64,000 nt of DNA from Phragmitibacter flavus (GTDB taxonomy: Bacteria; Verrucomicrobiota; Verrucomicrobiia; Verrucomicrobiales; Verrucomicrobiaceae). Positions 34,914 through 43,031 of this stretch are shown in pieces. The notes beneath the pieces are model-generated. The model had not been told where the DNA came from. It saw only the letters and a program-made list of their open reading frames with translations, and ran no database searches. Made by a program: the position numbers and the translations under genes. Within the stretch, counting starts at the first letter, position 1, and every line of letters begins with the position of its first letter. The stretch is taken from positions 1 through 64,000 of the forward strand of contig NZ_VAUV01000016.1 of the NCBI RefSeq assembly GCF_005780165.1. The letters are read 5' to 3'.

Positions 34914-37900
34914 ATGCATTGGCATTTCCGTTTTTTCTTTCTGCTCACCCTTTCTTTCACGGCCATGCCGTGCGGGCTGCGCGCGGAACTGAAGCACCGC
35001 TGGTCGTTCAACAACACGTCTGGAGCGGTGACTCATGGCACGGCGCTGACGGATAGCGTGAGCGGCACGACGGCGCTGGTGGTGGGGACGGGCGCGACCT
35101 TTTCAGGCAGTCAGCTCACTCTGCCTGGCAATACGGGCGGCATCCAGACGGCGGCGAACATCGCGGGGTATCTCGATCTGCCGAATGGCATTCTCTCGTC
35201 AAAAACCAGCGTGACCGTGGAGGCATGGGCCACACCGCTTTCAGCAAAGGGATGGATGCGGTTGTTTGACTTCGGAAGATCGGCGGATGCGGGAGTCGGC
35301 GGTGGTGCGCCGGGGGAGATCACGGCGAATACGGCAGTGGCTCCGGCTGGCGGGGCGCCTTCGGACAATTTGATGCTGTCGTTCTGCCGTGGTCTGGAGC
35401 TGGGTCAGCAGCGCTTCGAGATCATGCGCAATGGTGTGTTCATGGGCGCGCGGAACACGGACTGGCCGACGACGGTGGGGCAGCAGTATCTTTATACGAT
35501 GGTGTTTGAAGGCGGTGCTGGCGCTTACGGGGCCGCAGGCGGACAACTGACGTGGTATCGCGATGGCGTGGTGATCGCGACGATGCCGGTGGCATTTAGG
35601 CTCGCTGACTTGCAGGACGTGAACAATTGGATTGGACGCTCAAACTGGACCTGGGACTCGAACGCGCACATGTCGCTGAATGAGCTGCGCATTTACGATC
35701 ATGCGCTGACGCAGGAGGACATCACCGCGAATCATTTGGCAGGGCCGGATGCGCCACCGGGGCAGGCTCCGAACTGGACCGTGGCACCCACGCCGGTGAA
35801 TCGCTGGACCTTCAACACCGCCGCTGGCACCGCGCCGAGCGGCACTGTTTTTGATGACGTGATCAGCGGCACTCCGGCCATCGTGCGGGGTCATGGAGCG
35901 ACGCTGAACGGGGCCAAAATCACGCTCCCTGGCGGCACCAATGGCAATCAAACCGCCGCGAATATCTCCGCCTATCTCGATCTGCCGAATGGCATCCTCA
36001 GCTCAAAACCGAACTTCACCATCGAGGCATGGTGTGCGCCGCTTTCCTCGCAAACGGATCAGCGGCTCTTCGATTTTGGCCGCAGCACGGCCACACGCGG
36101 TCCAGGGGCGCTTTTGGGCGAAATCATTGATGACGGAACGATCGGCGGTTTCGCTGGGTTCGACAATTTGGCGCTCACTTTGAATTCAGGAGCCGCCTTT
36201 GGTCAAAACCGCCTAGAGGGCCAATACAACGGTGCTCCGCCCATTTTGTTTGAGACGAACCTGACGGCCGTGACGGAACCTGGCCGCGAGTATCACTATG
36301 TGCTCGTTGTGGAGGACAACAAGGGTCTCTACGGCACCGGCGGCAGCGTGTCGAAGTGGTATCGCAACGGCGTGCTCCAGGATGTGCTGCCGTATCCCTT
36401 TCACATGAACCAGCTCGCCGACGTGAACAACTGGGTCGGCCGCTCGCAATACAGCGGGGACATGAACGCGCACTTCGCACTGAATGAGATGCGCATCTAC
36501 GACCGGGCGCTCACGCCTGCGGAGATCCTGGCGAGTTACCATGCGGGCGCGGAGGCGCAATACGGCCCCGTGGTGGCCGTGGCGGACAGTGTGACGATCC
36601 ACGCAGGCCAAAAAGTGCGCGTGGATGTGGTGCAAAACGACACCGGCGGCATCGCGCATCCGCTTTACCTCGAAGTCACGACCGCGCCTGCTGTCGGCAC
36701 CGCCACGGTGCAAAACGATGGCACCATATTGTATGCTCATGCGGGTGTGAGCACCGCACCGGTGATGTTTGCGTATCGTGTGCTCGGGCAGGGCGGCTGG
36801 TCGGCTCCTGCCACGGTCACGGTGAATGTTTCCAGTGCTCTGCGCATTGCCAATGTGGGCCTCAATGTGCCGGATGCGCCACCGACGAATCGCGTGGCAG
36901 TGGAAAGTGCGTTTGGTGAATTGCAGTTCAACAAACCGCTCGCCTTTGCCAGCCCGCCAGGGGACACGCAGCGGCTTTTTGTCTGCGAGATTGAGGGCAA
37001 CCTCAAAGTCATCCCCGATGTCTCCGCCGCCACGCCCACGAGCGCTGTGGTGCTGGATTTGCCCGCGCTGCTCGCCACACGCATCGGCGAGGTGCTCGAT
37101 CCTGGACCCTTCGGTGAGAACGGATTGCTCGGCATGGCCTTCCATCCGCAGTTCGCCACCAACGGCTATTTCTTCGTCACCTACACCGTGCAGAAGGCCA
37201 GTGATCCTGGCGTGTGGTATGACCGTCTCGCACGCTTCACCATTCCTGCGGGACAGATCAACTCGCCGACACCTGCGGCTGATCCTGCGTCCGAGCTGAT
37301 CTTCATCGAGCGGCGCATTCGTGGCCCAAATCATCACGGCGGCGACATTCACTTCGGCGCGGATGGATATCTCTACACGGCCTACGGCGACGAGGAGAAT
37401 GCCAACGACTTCCGCAACAACAGCCAGCGCATCGATTTGAACTTCTTCGGCGCCATGCTGCGCATCGACGTGGATCGTCTGCCAGCGAACTTGGAGCCGA
37501 ATCCGCACGCCTCCATTCCCACCGATGCCGGAGTGGCACGCTACAAAGTGCCCGCAGACAATCCGTATGTCGGCGTCACCACGTTCAACGGTATCACGCT
37601 CAATCCGGCCAATGTGCGCACGGAGTTCTGGTCTGTGGGCCTGCGTAGTCCGTGGCGTTTCTCCATTGATGCACCCACGGGTGAGCTGTGGTGCGGCGAT
37701 GTCGGACAGGACATTTACGAGGAGATTCATCTGCTCTCCAGCGGCACGAACGCTGGCTGGGCTTTCCGCGATGGCTTGCACCCAGGCCCGAAGGCCGCGC
37801 AGGCTCCCGCGGGCTTCACTTCCAGCCCTCCAATCTATGAATACCTGCACACCGGCGTGGCTGGGGGGGATGGAAACTACAAGGGCAACTCCATCATTGG

Positions 37901-39449
37901 CGGCGTGGTCTATCGCGGCACCAGGATCCCCAGTCTGACTGGTGCCTATATTTTCGGCGATCAGGTCAGTGGTCACATTTGGGCACTGACAAGACCCGGT
38001 GGCGTCGTCACCGTGCAGCGCATCGCCGGATCACCGAGTCCAGTGAATTTCGGCCACGATCCCTCAAACGGCGACATCCTTTTCTCTGCCTACTTCAACG
38101 GCAAAATCATGCGCCTGAAGACCGCGCTGCCGGATGACAGCTACCCGACGACATTGAGCGCCACGGGTGTTTTTGCGGATCTCACGGATCTCTCACCCGC
38201 GCCCGGTTTGCTGCCTTACACGCCCAATTTGACCTTCTGGAGTGACTTCGCCGTGAAGAACCGCTGGTTCACGTTGCCGGAAGCGGGCAGCAAGATGACG
38301 TGGAGCAAAGACGGCGTGTGGACCTTCCCGAATGGCGGCGTGTGGGTGAAACACTTCGACATGGAAATGACCCGCGGCAATCCCGCGACCAAGAAGCGCC
38401 TCGAAACCCGCCTGCTCGTCAAAAACACCAGCGGCGTCTATGGCGTGAGCTATCGCTGGAACGACGCGCAGACCGAGGCCACGCTCGTCGCCGACGCGGG
38501 CGAGGATTTTGATTTGAACGTCATCGAGAACGGCACGCCACGCGTCCAGCATTGGAGTATCCCCAGCCGCTCCCAATGCATGGCCTGCCACACGAGCAAC
38601 GCAGGCGGCATGTTGTCCTTCAATACCCGCCAACTCAACCGCAGCGGCACCCTGAATGGCGTCACCGGCAACCAGCTTGATCTGCTTGAAGCCGCTGGTT
38701 ATTTCCACAACCCCGTGCCCTCCACGAATCTCCTGCCGCGTCATGTGCGCCCGGATGAAACCGCCTTCCCCATTGAAGCCCGTGTGCGCTCGTATCTCGA
38801 CGTGAACTGTTCCTATTGCCATCAGGCCGGCGGCTCCGGTCCCGCCTGGGATGGCCGCGCTCACCTCACTCTCACGCAAACTGGCATGATCAACGGCTTC
38901 GGTGTAGCGCTGCACGCTGGCGATAAACTCATCGTCCCCGGCGACACGCTGCATTCGATCATCCTCAGCCGCACCGCCGCCATCAATGGCTATACGCGCA
39001 TGCCGCCGCTCGCCACCTCCGAGTTGGATCAAACCGGCATCCAGCTCCTCACCGACTGGATCAACCACTCGCTGCCCTCACGACAAACCTACGCCAACTG
39101 GCGGCTCGCCCAGTTCGGCAGCAGCACCAGCCCAGAAGGAGCCCCATACGTCGATGCCGACGCCGATGGCGCGACGAACATGGCCGAGTTCCTCGCGTTC
39201 ACGAATCCGCTCAGTGGCGTGAGTTCCTTAAAGCCCACCCTCAACGTCGCTGGAACCACCGCCACGCTCACTTTCGACGTGCCTGCCAATCGCAGTTTCA
39301 TCATCGAAACCACCGATGATTTAGTGAACTGGGTCCAATGGGACACGCCAGGAAACAGCGGCCAGGCACAGCCCGGTGGCAGCGTAACCATCTCCGGGCC
39401 GAGCAACGGCGAGCGGCAGTTCTTCAGGCTGCGGTTGAGTGAAAACTGA
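34914..39449 (+). CDS. Secreted multidomain enzyme: two LamG domains, PQQ-type sugar dehydrogenase and two-haem C terminus
   Basis: 1511 residues. Signal peptide (FRFFFLLTLSFTAMPCGLRA). Two LamG/concanavalin-like domains at about 25-280 and 290-545, both containing YLDLPNGILSSK and ending LNELRIYD or LNEMRIYD. An Ig-like domain at about 550-640 is followed by a glucose/sorbosone-dehydrogenase-type beta propeller at about 665-1070 (GLLGMAFHPQFATNGYFFVT, RRIRGPNHHGGDIHFGADGY, PWRFSIDAPTGELWCGDVGQ). The C-terminal part has two c-type haem sites, CMACH (about 1220) and CSYCH (about 1298). It probably binds glycans and oxidises a sugar, passing electrons to its own haems. The tail has a DADADGATNMAEFLA calcium-type loop. 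Start at 34914 chosen over TTG 34905. Confidence 0.88.
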   Translation: MHWHFRFFFLLTLSFTAMPCGLRAELKHRWSFNNTSGAVTHGTALTDSVSGTTALVVGTGATFSGSQLTLPGNTGGIQTAANIAGYLDLPNGILSSKTSVTVEAWATPLSAKGWMRLFDFGRSADAGVGGGAPGEITANTAVAPAGGAPSDNLMLSFCRGLELGQQRFEIMRNGVFMGARNTDWPTTVGQQYLYTMVFEGGAGAYGAAGGQLTWYRDGVVIATMPVAFRLADLQDVNNWIGRSNWTWDSNAHMSLNELRIYDHALTQEDITANHLAGPDAPPGQAPNWTVAPTPVNRWTFNTAAGTAPSGTVFDDVISGTPAIVRGHGATLNGAKITLPGGTNGNQTAANISAYLDLPNGILSSKPNFTIEAWCAPLSSQTDQRLFDFGRSTATRGPGALLGEIIDDGTIGGFAGFDNLALTLNSGAAFGQNRLEGQYNGAPPILFETNLTAVTEPGREYHYVLVVEDNKGLYGTGGSVSKWYRNGVLQDVLPYPFHMNQLADVNNWVGRSQYSGDMNAHFALNEMRIYDRALTPAEILASYHAGAEAQYGPVVAVADSVTIHAGQKVRVDVVQNDTGGIAHPLYLEVTTAPAVGTATVQNDGTILYAHAGVSTAPVMFAYRVLGQGGWSAPATVTVNVSSALRIANVGLNVPDAPPTNRVAVESAFGELQFNKPLAFASPPGDTQRLFVCEIEGNLKVIPDVSAATPTSAVVLDLPALLATRIGEVLDPGPFGENGLLGMAFHPQFATNGYFFVTYTVQKASDPGVWYDRLARFTIPAGQINSPTPAADPASELIFIERRIRGPNHHGGDIHFGADGYLYTAYGDEENANDFRNNSQRIDLNFFGAMLRIDVDRLPANLEPNPHASIPTDAGVARYKVPADNPYVGVTTFNGITLNPANVRTEFWSVGLRSPWRFSIDAPTGELWCGDVGQDIYEEIHLLSSGTNAGWAFRDGLHPGPKAAQAPAGFTSSPPIYEYLHTGVAGGDGNYKGNSIIGGVVYRGTRIPSLTGAYIFGDQVSGHIWALTRPGGVVTVQRIAGSPSPVNFGHDPSNGDILFSAYFNGKIMRLKTALPDDSYPTTLSATGVFADLTDLSPAPGLLPYTPNLTFWSDFAVKNRWFTLPEAGSKMTWSKDGVWTFPNGGVWVKHFDMEMTRGNPATKKRLETRLLVKNTSGVYGVSYRWNDAQTEATLVADAGEDFDLNVIENGTPRVQHWSIPSRSQCMACHTSNAGGMLSFNTRQLNRSGTLNGVTGNQLDLLEAAGYFHNPVPSTNLLPRHVRPDETAFPIEARVRSYLDVNCSYCHQAGGSGPAWDGRAHLTLTQTGMINGFGVALHAGDKLIVPGDTLHSIILSRTAAINGYTRMPPLATSELDQTGIQLLTDWINHSLPSRQTYANWRLAQFGSSTSPEGAPYVDADADGATNMAEFLAFTNPLSGVSSLKPTLNVAGTTATLTFDVPANRSFIIETTDDLVNWVQWDTPGNSGQAQPGGSVTISGPSNGERQFFRLRLSEN

Positions 39450-39461
39450 TCCCTTTATTTT

Positions 39462-41129
39462 ATGACGAGATACACCCAACGAGCCGTCGTATCGGCCTTC
39501 TTATTCCTGTCGTCTCTGACTTCCGCGCCAGCGAAAGACGCGGACTTCCCCGTCCAGATCACCGTGGATGCCTCCGAGCCCCTCGGCGAGCTGAAGCCCA
39601 TCTGGCGCTTCTTCGGCGCGGATGAGCCGAACTACACTTACATGCCCGAGGGCGAGAAACTGCTCGGCGAACTCGGCAAGATGAAGCCCGGGGAAGTCTT
39701 CTTTCGCACGCACAATCTGCTCACCACAGGCGATGGCACGCCTGCGTTGAAATGGGGCAGCACGAACGCCTACACCGAGGATGCCGAGGGTCGCCCGATT
39801 TACGATTGGACCATCGTGGACATGATCTTCGATGCCGGACTCCAGCGCGGCGTGAGGCCGTTTGTGCAGATTGGTTTCATGCCGAAGGCGCTCTCCATCA
39901 AACCAGAGCCGTATCAGCACCAGTGGACGCCAGAAGCGGGCTACAACGAGATTTTCACCGGCTGGGCCTACCCGCCGAAGGACTATGCGAAGTGGGAGGA
40001 ACTCGTTTTCCAATGGGCGAAGCATTGCGTGGAGAAATACGGCAGGGACGAGGTGTTGAAGTGGTATTGGGAGACGTGGAACGAGGCCAACATCCCCTAC
40101 TGGCGCGGCACGCGGGAGGAGTTCTTCAAGCTGCACGACCACGCCATCCGTGCGGTGCGGCGGGCGCTGCCAGAGGCAAAGGTCGGCGGGCCGGATGTCG
40201 CGGGCGGACCGGGCGGCACGTTTTTGGCCGAGTTCCTCACGCATTGCCAGAAGGCGGGCACGCCGGTGGATTTCATCTCCTTCCATGCCAAGGGCAAACC
40301 AGAGTTTGTGGACGGGCATGTGCGCATGGGCATCTCGCATCACCTCAATGACATTGATCGCGCCTTCAAAGTCATCGCCGGATTTCCTGAGTTCAAAGAC
40401 AAGCCCATCGTCATCGGCGAGTCCGATCCCGAGGGCTGTGCTGCCTGCCAGGGGCCGCAGCTCGGCTACCGGAACGGCACCATGTATTCCAGCTACACCG
40501 CCGCCAGTTTTGCGCGGAAGCACGACCTCGCCGCGCGGCATGACGTGAACCTCGAAGGCGCTCTCACCTGGGCCTTCACTTTTGTGGATCAGCCGATCTT
40601 TGGCGGCTTCCGCCAGCTCGCCAGCGGCGGCATCGACCACCCGGTGCTCAATACCTTCCGCATGTTTTCGAAGATGAGCGGCCAGCGTCTCGACGTGCAA
40701 AGCAGCGCTGCCATCGCGCTCGATGACATGATGAAAAATGGTGTGCGTGACAAGCCCGATGTCTCCGCGCTCGCCAGCATGGATGGCGGCAGGCTTTGCG
40801 TGCTCGCGTGGCATTATCACGAAGACGACGTGCCCGGCCCTGATGCAGCGATTGACCTCTCGCTCGCTGGTTTGCCTGCAAACAGCGGCAAAGCCCGCGT
40901 GGAGCACTACCGTATCGACGCCGATCACAGCAACGCCTACGAAGTGTGGAAGAAACTCGGCTCCCCGCCGAATCCCACGCCCGAGCAGCAGACCACGCTG
41001 GAGAAGGCCGGACAGCTCGCGGTTTTCGGACCGGCGGAGGCGATCGCGGTGAAGGATGGCGCCGCGTCCATTCGCGTGCAGCTCCCGCGTCAGGCGGTGT
41101 CGCTGCTGGTCGTGACGATGGAGCCGTAG
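39462..41129 (+). CDS. Secreted glycoside hydrolase, GH39-like (beta-xylosidase/iduronidase clan A)
   Basis: 555 residues with signal peptide (AVVSAFLFLSSLTSAPA). A TIM-barrel hydrolase of clan GH-A. The general acid/base is Glu208 in WYWETWNEANIPYW; the likely nucleophile is Glu320 in KPIVIGESDPEGC. FFRTHNLLTTGDGTP near residue 90 and DFISFHAKG also match GH39. It probably removes xylose or a uronic acid from plant-type glycans. Starts 12 bp after the large dehydrogenase gene, hence the same operon. Uses C-ending codons like its neighbours. Confidence 0.85.
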   Translation: MTRYTQRAVVSAFLFLSSLTSAPAKDADFPVQITVDASEPLGELKPIWRFFGADEPNYTYMPEGEKLLGELGKMKPGEVFFRTHNLLTTGDGTPALKWGSTNAYTEDAEGRPIYDWTIVDMIFDAGLQRGVRPFVQIGFMPKALSIKPEPYQHQWTPEAGYNEIFTGWAYPPKDYAKWEELVFQWAKHCVEKYGRDEVLKWYWETWNEANIPYWRGTREEFFKLHDHAIRAVRRALPEAKVGGPDVAGGPGGTFLAEFLTHCQKAGTPVDFISFHAKGKPEFVDGHVRMGISHHLNDIDRAFKVIAGFPEFKDKPIVIGESDPEGCAACQGPQLGYRNGTMYSSYTAASFARKHDLAARHDVNLEGALTWAFTFVDQPIFGGFRQLASGGIDHPVLNTFRMFSKMSGQRLDVQSSAAIALDDMMKNGVRDKPDVSALASMDGGRLCVLAWHYHEDDVPGPDAAIDLSLAGLPANSGKARVEHYRIDADHSNAYEVWKKLGSPPNPTPEQQTTLEKAGQLAVFGPAEAIAVKDGAASIRVQLPRQAVSLLVVTMEP

Positions 41130-41132
41130 CAT

Positions 41133-41347
41133 AGCCCGCCAAAGGATCGCCAGCAGAACAGGGGTGCAGCCATCAGAATCTTGAGCGGGCAGGTCGATCT
41201 CTGGAGTATTCCCGGGCTTTAGCCCGCTAAAGGATCGCCAGCAGAACAGGGGTGCAGCCATCAGAATCTTCAGCGGGCAGGTCGCTCTCTGGTTTGGAAA
41301 TGCACTTTTATTGAAGTTGGCGTTGACGGGCTAAAGCCCGGGAATAC
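41133..41347. repeat. REPIN with a partial tandem duplication, before the RAYT gene
   Basis: REP palindromes at 41206-41227 (GTATTCCCGGGCTTTAGC...) and, inverted, at 41327-41347. The block from AGCCCGCC at 41133 is repeated from 41221 with a period of 88 bp and only a few changes (CCAAAGG/CTAAAGG, TTGAGCGG/TTCAGCGG, CGATCTCTGG/CGCTCTCTGG). The right REP ends 10 bp before the transposase ATG, so the element may also carry its promoter or leader. Confidence 0.88.
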
Positions 41348-41357
41348 GCTCGCTCCA

Positions 41358-42061
41358 ATGACCTTCAGGCCGTTTGACCGGAAGGCTGCGGTGCGCATCA
41401 CACGGCAAAATTTCCCGCACTGGCGGCAGGAGGGGACGACTTATCTGGTCACGAGCCGACTGGCGGATTCGCTGCCAAAAGACGTCGCAGACGACTGGCG
41501 CAGCAAGCGCGACGAATGGCTAGCTCAACACGACGCGACCTGCGTGGACGAGCTCGCGGAGGAATTTCGACTTGACTGCCAACGTTTGTTTACCGACAAG
41601 TTTCATGACCTGATCGACGCGGGTTACGGCGAATGTTTACTCGCCCGACGCGAGTGCGCGGACATTTTGATCGGCAAGATGATCGAAGGCCACGGGACGT
41701 GTTTTCAACTGGGGGAGTGGTGCATCATGCCGAATCATTTTCACGCCGTGGTGGAGCCTGCGAAGGGATCGATGCTGGGCGGGATGGTGCAGCATTGGAA
41801 AGGCGGCAGCAGTTTCGCGATCAACCGGATGCTTGGCTGCTCTGGCAGTCTGCGGGTGAAGGAACCGTTCGATCACATCATTCGCAGTGAGCGGCCATGG
41901 CGGCGGTTGGGTGGTATGTGGTGGACAGTCTAGTGAAGGCGAAATTGAAGGCGGGTTATGTGTTGGGTTTCGGTGGAGGTTGGATTGGTGGGAGAAGAGT
42001 TGATGGAGCGTATTTCCAGGCTTTAACCCGTCAGGGGGAGCAGGGGGCGTGGGGCTGTTGA
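41358..42061 (+). pseudogene. REP-associated tyrosine transposase (RAYT, Y1_Tnp), frameshifted
   Basis: RAYTs are domesticated relatives of IS200/IS605 transposases that move or maintain REPs. The start RITRQNFPHWRQEGTTYLVT and the HUH motif MPNHFHAVVEP are diagnostic, as is KEPFDHIIRSE. The first frame then runs out at 41933 without the catalytic tyrosine. The frame two bases on continues GWYVVDSLVKAKLKAGYVLG, which matches the usual Tyr-containing Y-I-x-N-P-V-K-A-x-L helix, to a TGA at 42059-42061. Loss of one G in the run at about 41908 would explain it. Flanked on both sides by REP palindromes, as expected for a RAYT. Confidence 0.88.
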
Positions 42062-42127
42062 AGTTGCCGGGCAGATTCGGGGCGTGGCGTGTTATCGATG
42101 TTTTTGCGGGCTAAAGCCCGGGAATAC
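42010..42127. repeat. Degenerate REPIN after the RAYT gene, running into a PEP-CTERM gene
   Basis: Left arm GTATTTCCAGGCTTTAACCC (degenerate, from 42010) and right arm GCGGGCTAAAGCCCGGGAAT (from 42106, intact). The left arm overlaps the end of the RAYT reading frame. The right arm lies inside the 3' end of the PEP-CTERM coding region, whose stop is at 42092-42094. Confidence 0.85.
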
Positions 42128-42937
42128 ACGCCGCCGCGCCAACAATCCCATCATGCCAAACATCACCAACAGCGCCCGTGATGGCTCGGGAATGGCGGAG
42201 GCCACAATGAAACCAAGATCGTCGTAACGCACGAAATTGCTTTGGGTGAGCGAAAAGCTCACGATTGGGTTGGCCTCGGTGCCTGACAGGCCATGGAAAT
42301 AATTGGAGCCCGCATCTGGTCCCGCATTCGCTCCCGATGTGCTTGCGGTGGTGTTGTCCAGATAGGTAACCGTCAGCACGGAAGTGCGACCGGAATCACC
42401 CCGGTTTCCGACAAAAATTCCGAGGCTAAGCAGCGGCGTGTCCAGTGTGAAAGTTCGGGTCATCGCAGAATTGCTGAGGCCCAATCCCAGTGTTCCAGAA
42501 GTTGCTTCCGCGGTGTCGATGAAACCCGTGTTGATAGCGTCACCGCCCAAGGTCATTACCAAGCTGTTGGCTAGTGAAGTGCCATAGCTAAAGGTGATCG
42601 TTTCTCCGACTTCGACTTGGGAGAAGATAGTTTCAAAGTCCCACACGCCTCCGATGTTGTTGGCGTATGCAGTGGCGATGTCTGAGCCAAAAGTCGTCGA
42701 AGTGAAGGAATTCCCCGTCGCATTGATGATTGTCTTACCGTTCCCGTTCACCGTTCCCACGGTGTTGACGAGGATGGAGGCCGCAGCAGCGCTGTCGATG
42801 GAGGCTGCCAGGATGCCGACCATCGCGAGGATGGACCGCCACCGTTTTGCTTTAGTTTTTGTGTGGTGACGGCTGGCAACCAATGGTGATTGACCAGAGA
42901 GCTGGAATTTTGAGCAGGTTTTCGTATCTGGTTTCAT
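42092..42937 (-). CDS. PEP-CTERM sorting-domain exported protein
   Basis: 281 residues from ATG 42937 (an in-frame ATG at 42973 is also possible). The export signal is unusually far in (RSILAMVGILAASIDSAAAA, about residues 34-53). The mature part is a beta-rich domain (NGNGKTIINATGNSFTSTTF, IGGVWDFETIFSQVEVGETI). The C terminus has IPEPSRALLVMFGMMGLLAR followed by RR, a typical PEP-CTERM anchor recognised by exosortase. The last eleven residues (VFPGFSPQKHR) and the stop come from the adjoining REP palindrome. No exosortase gene lies in this window. Confidence 0.88.
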   Translation of the reverse strand: MKPDTKTCSKFQLSGQSPLVASRHHTKTKAKRWRSILAMVGILAASIDSAAAASILVNTVGTVNGNGKTIINATGNSFTSTTFGSDIATAYANNIGGVWDFETIFSQVEVGETITFSYGTSLANSLVMTLGGDAINTGFIDTAEATSGTLGLGLSNSAMTRTFTLDTPLLSLGIFVGNRGDSGRTSVLTVTYLDNTTASTSGANAGPDAGSNYFHGLSGTEANPIVSFSLTQSNFVRYDDLGFIVASAIPEPSRALLVMFGMMGLLARRRVFPGFSPQKHR

Positions 42938-43012
42938 GGTGATTGGTGAGAAAATGTTGGATGCGATGTTCAAATTTTACCTAAGTCCGTCGACGCAATC
43001 AACGGCCCGCGT

Positions 43013-43031
43013 ATGGCACTTTAGTCCTGCA
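43013..43031. repeat. 19-bp direct repeat, copy 1 (end of the GH5 gene)
   Basis: ATGGCACTTTAGTCCTGCA, identical to 44302-44320. This copy spans the GH5 stop codon; the other lies 28 bp before the longest GH5 start. Confidence 0.8.

Noticed and set aside
36213-37976. Long minus-strand frame opposite the LamG/PQQ gene
   Set aside because: Arg/His/Val-rich shadow; the plus strand has signal peptide, LamG, propeller and haem motifs in one frame.
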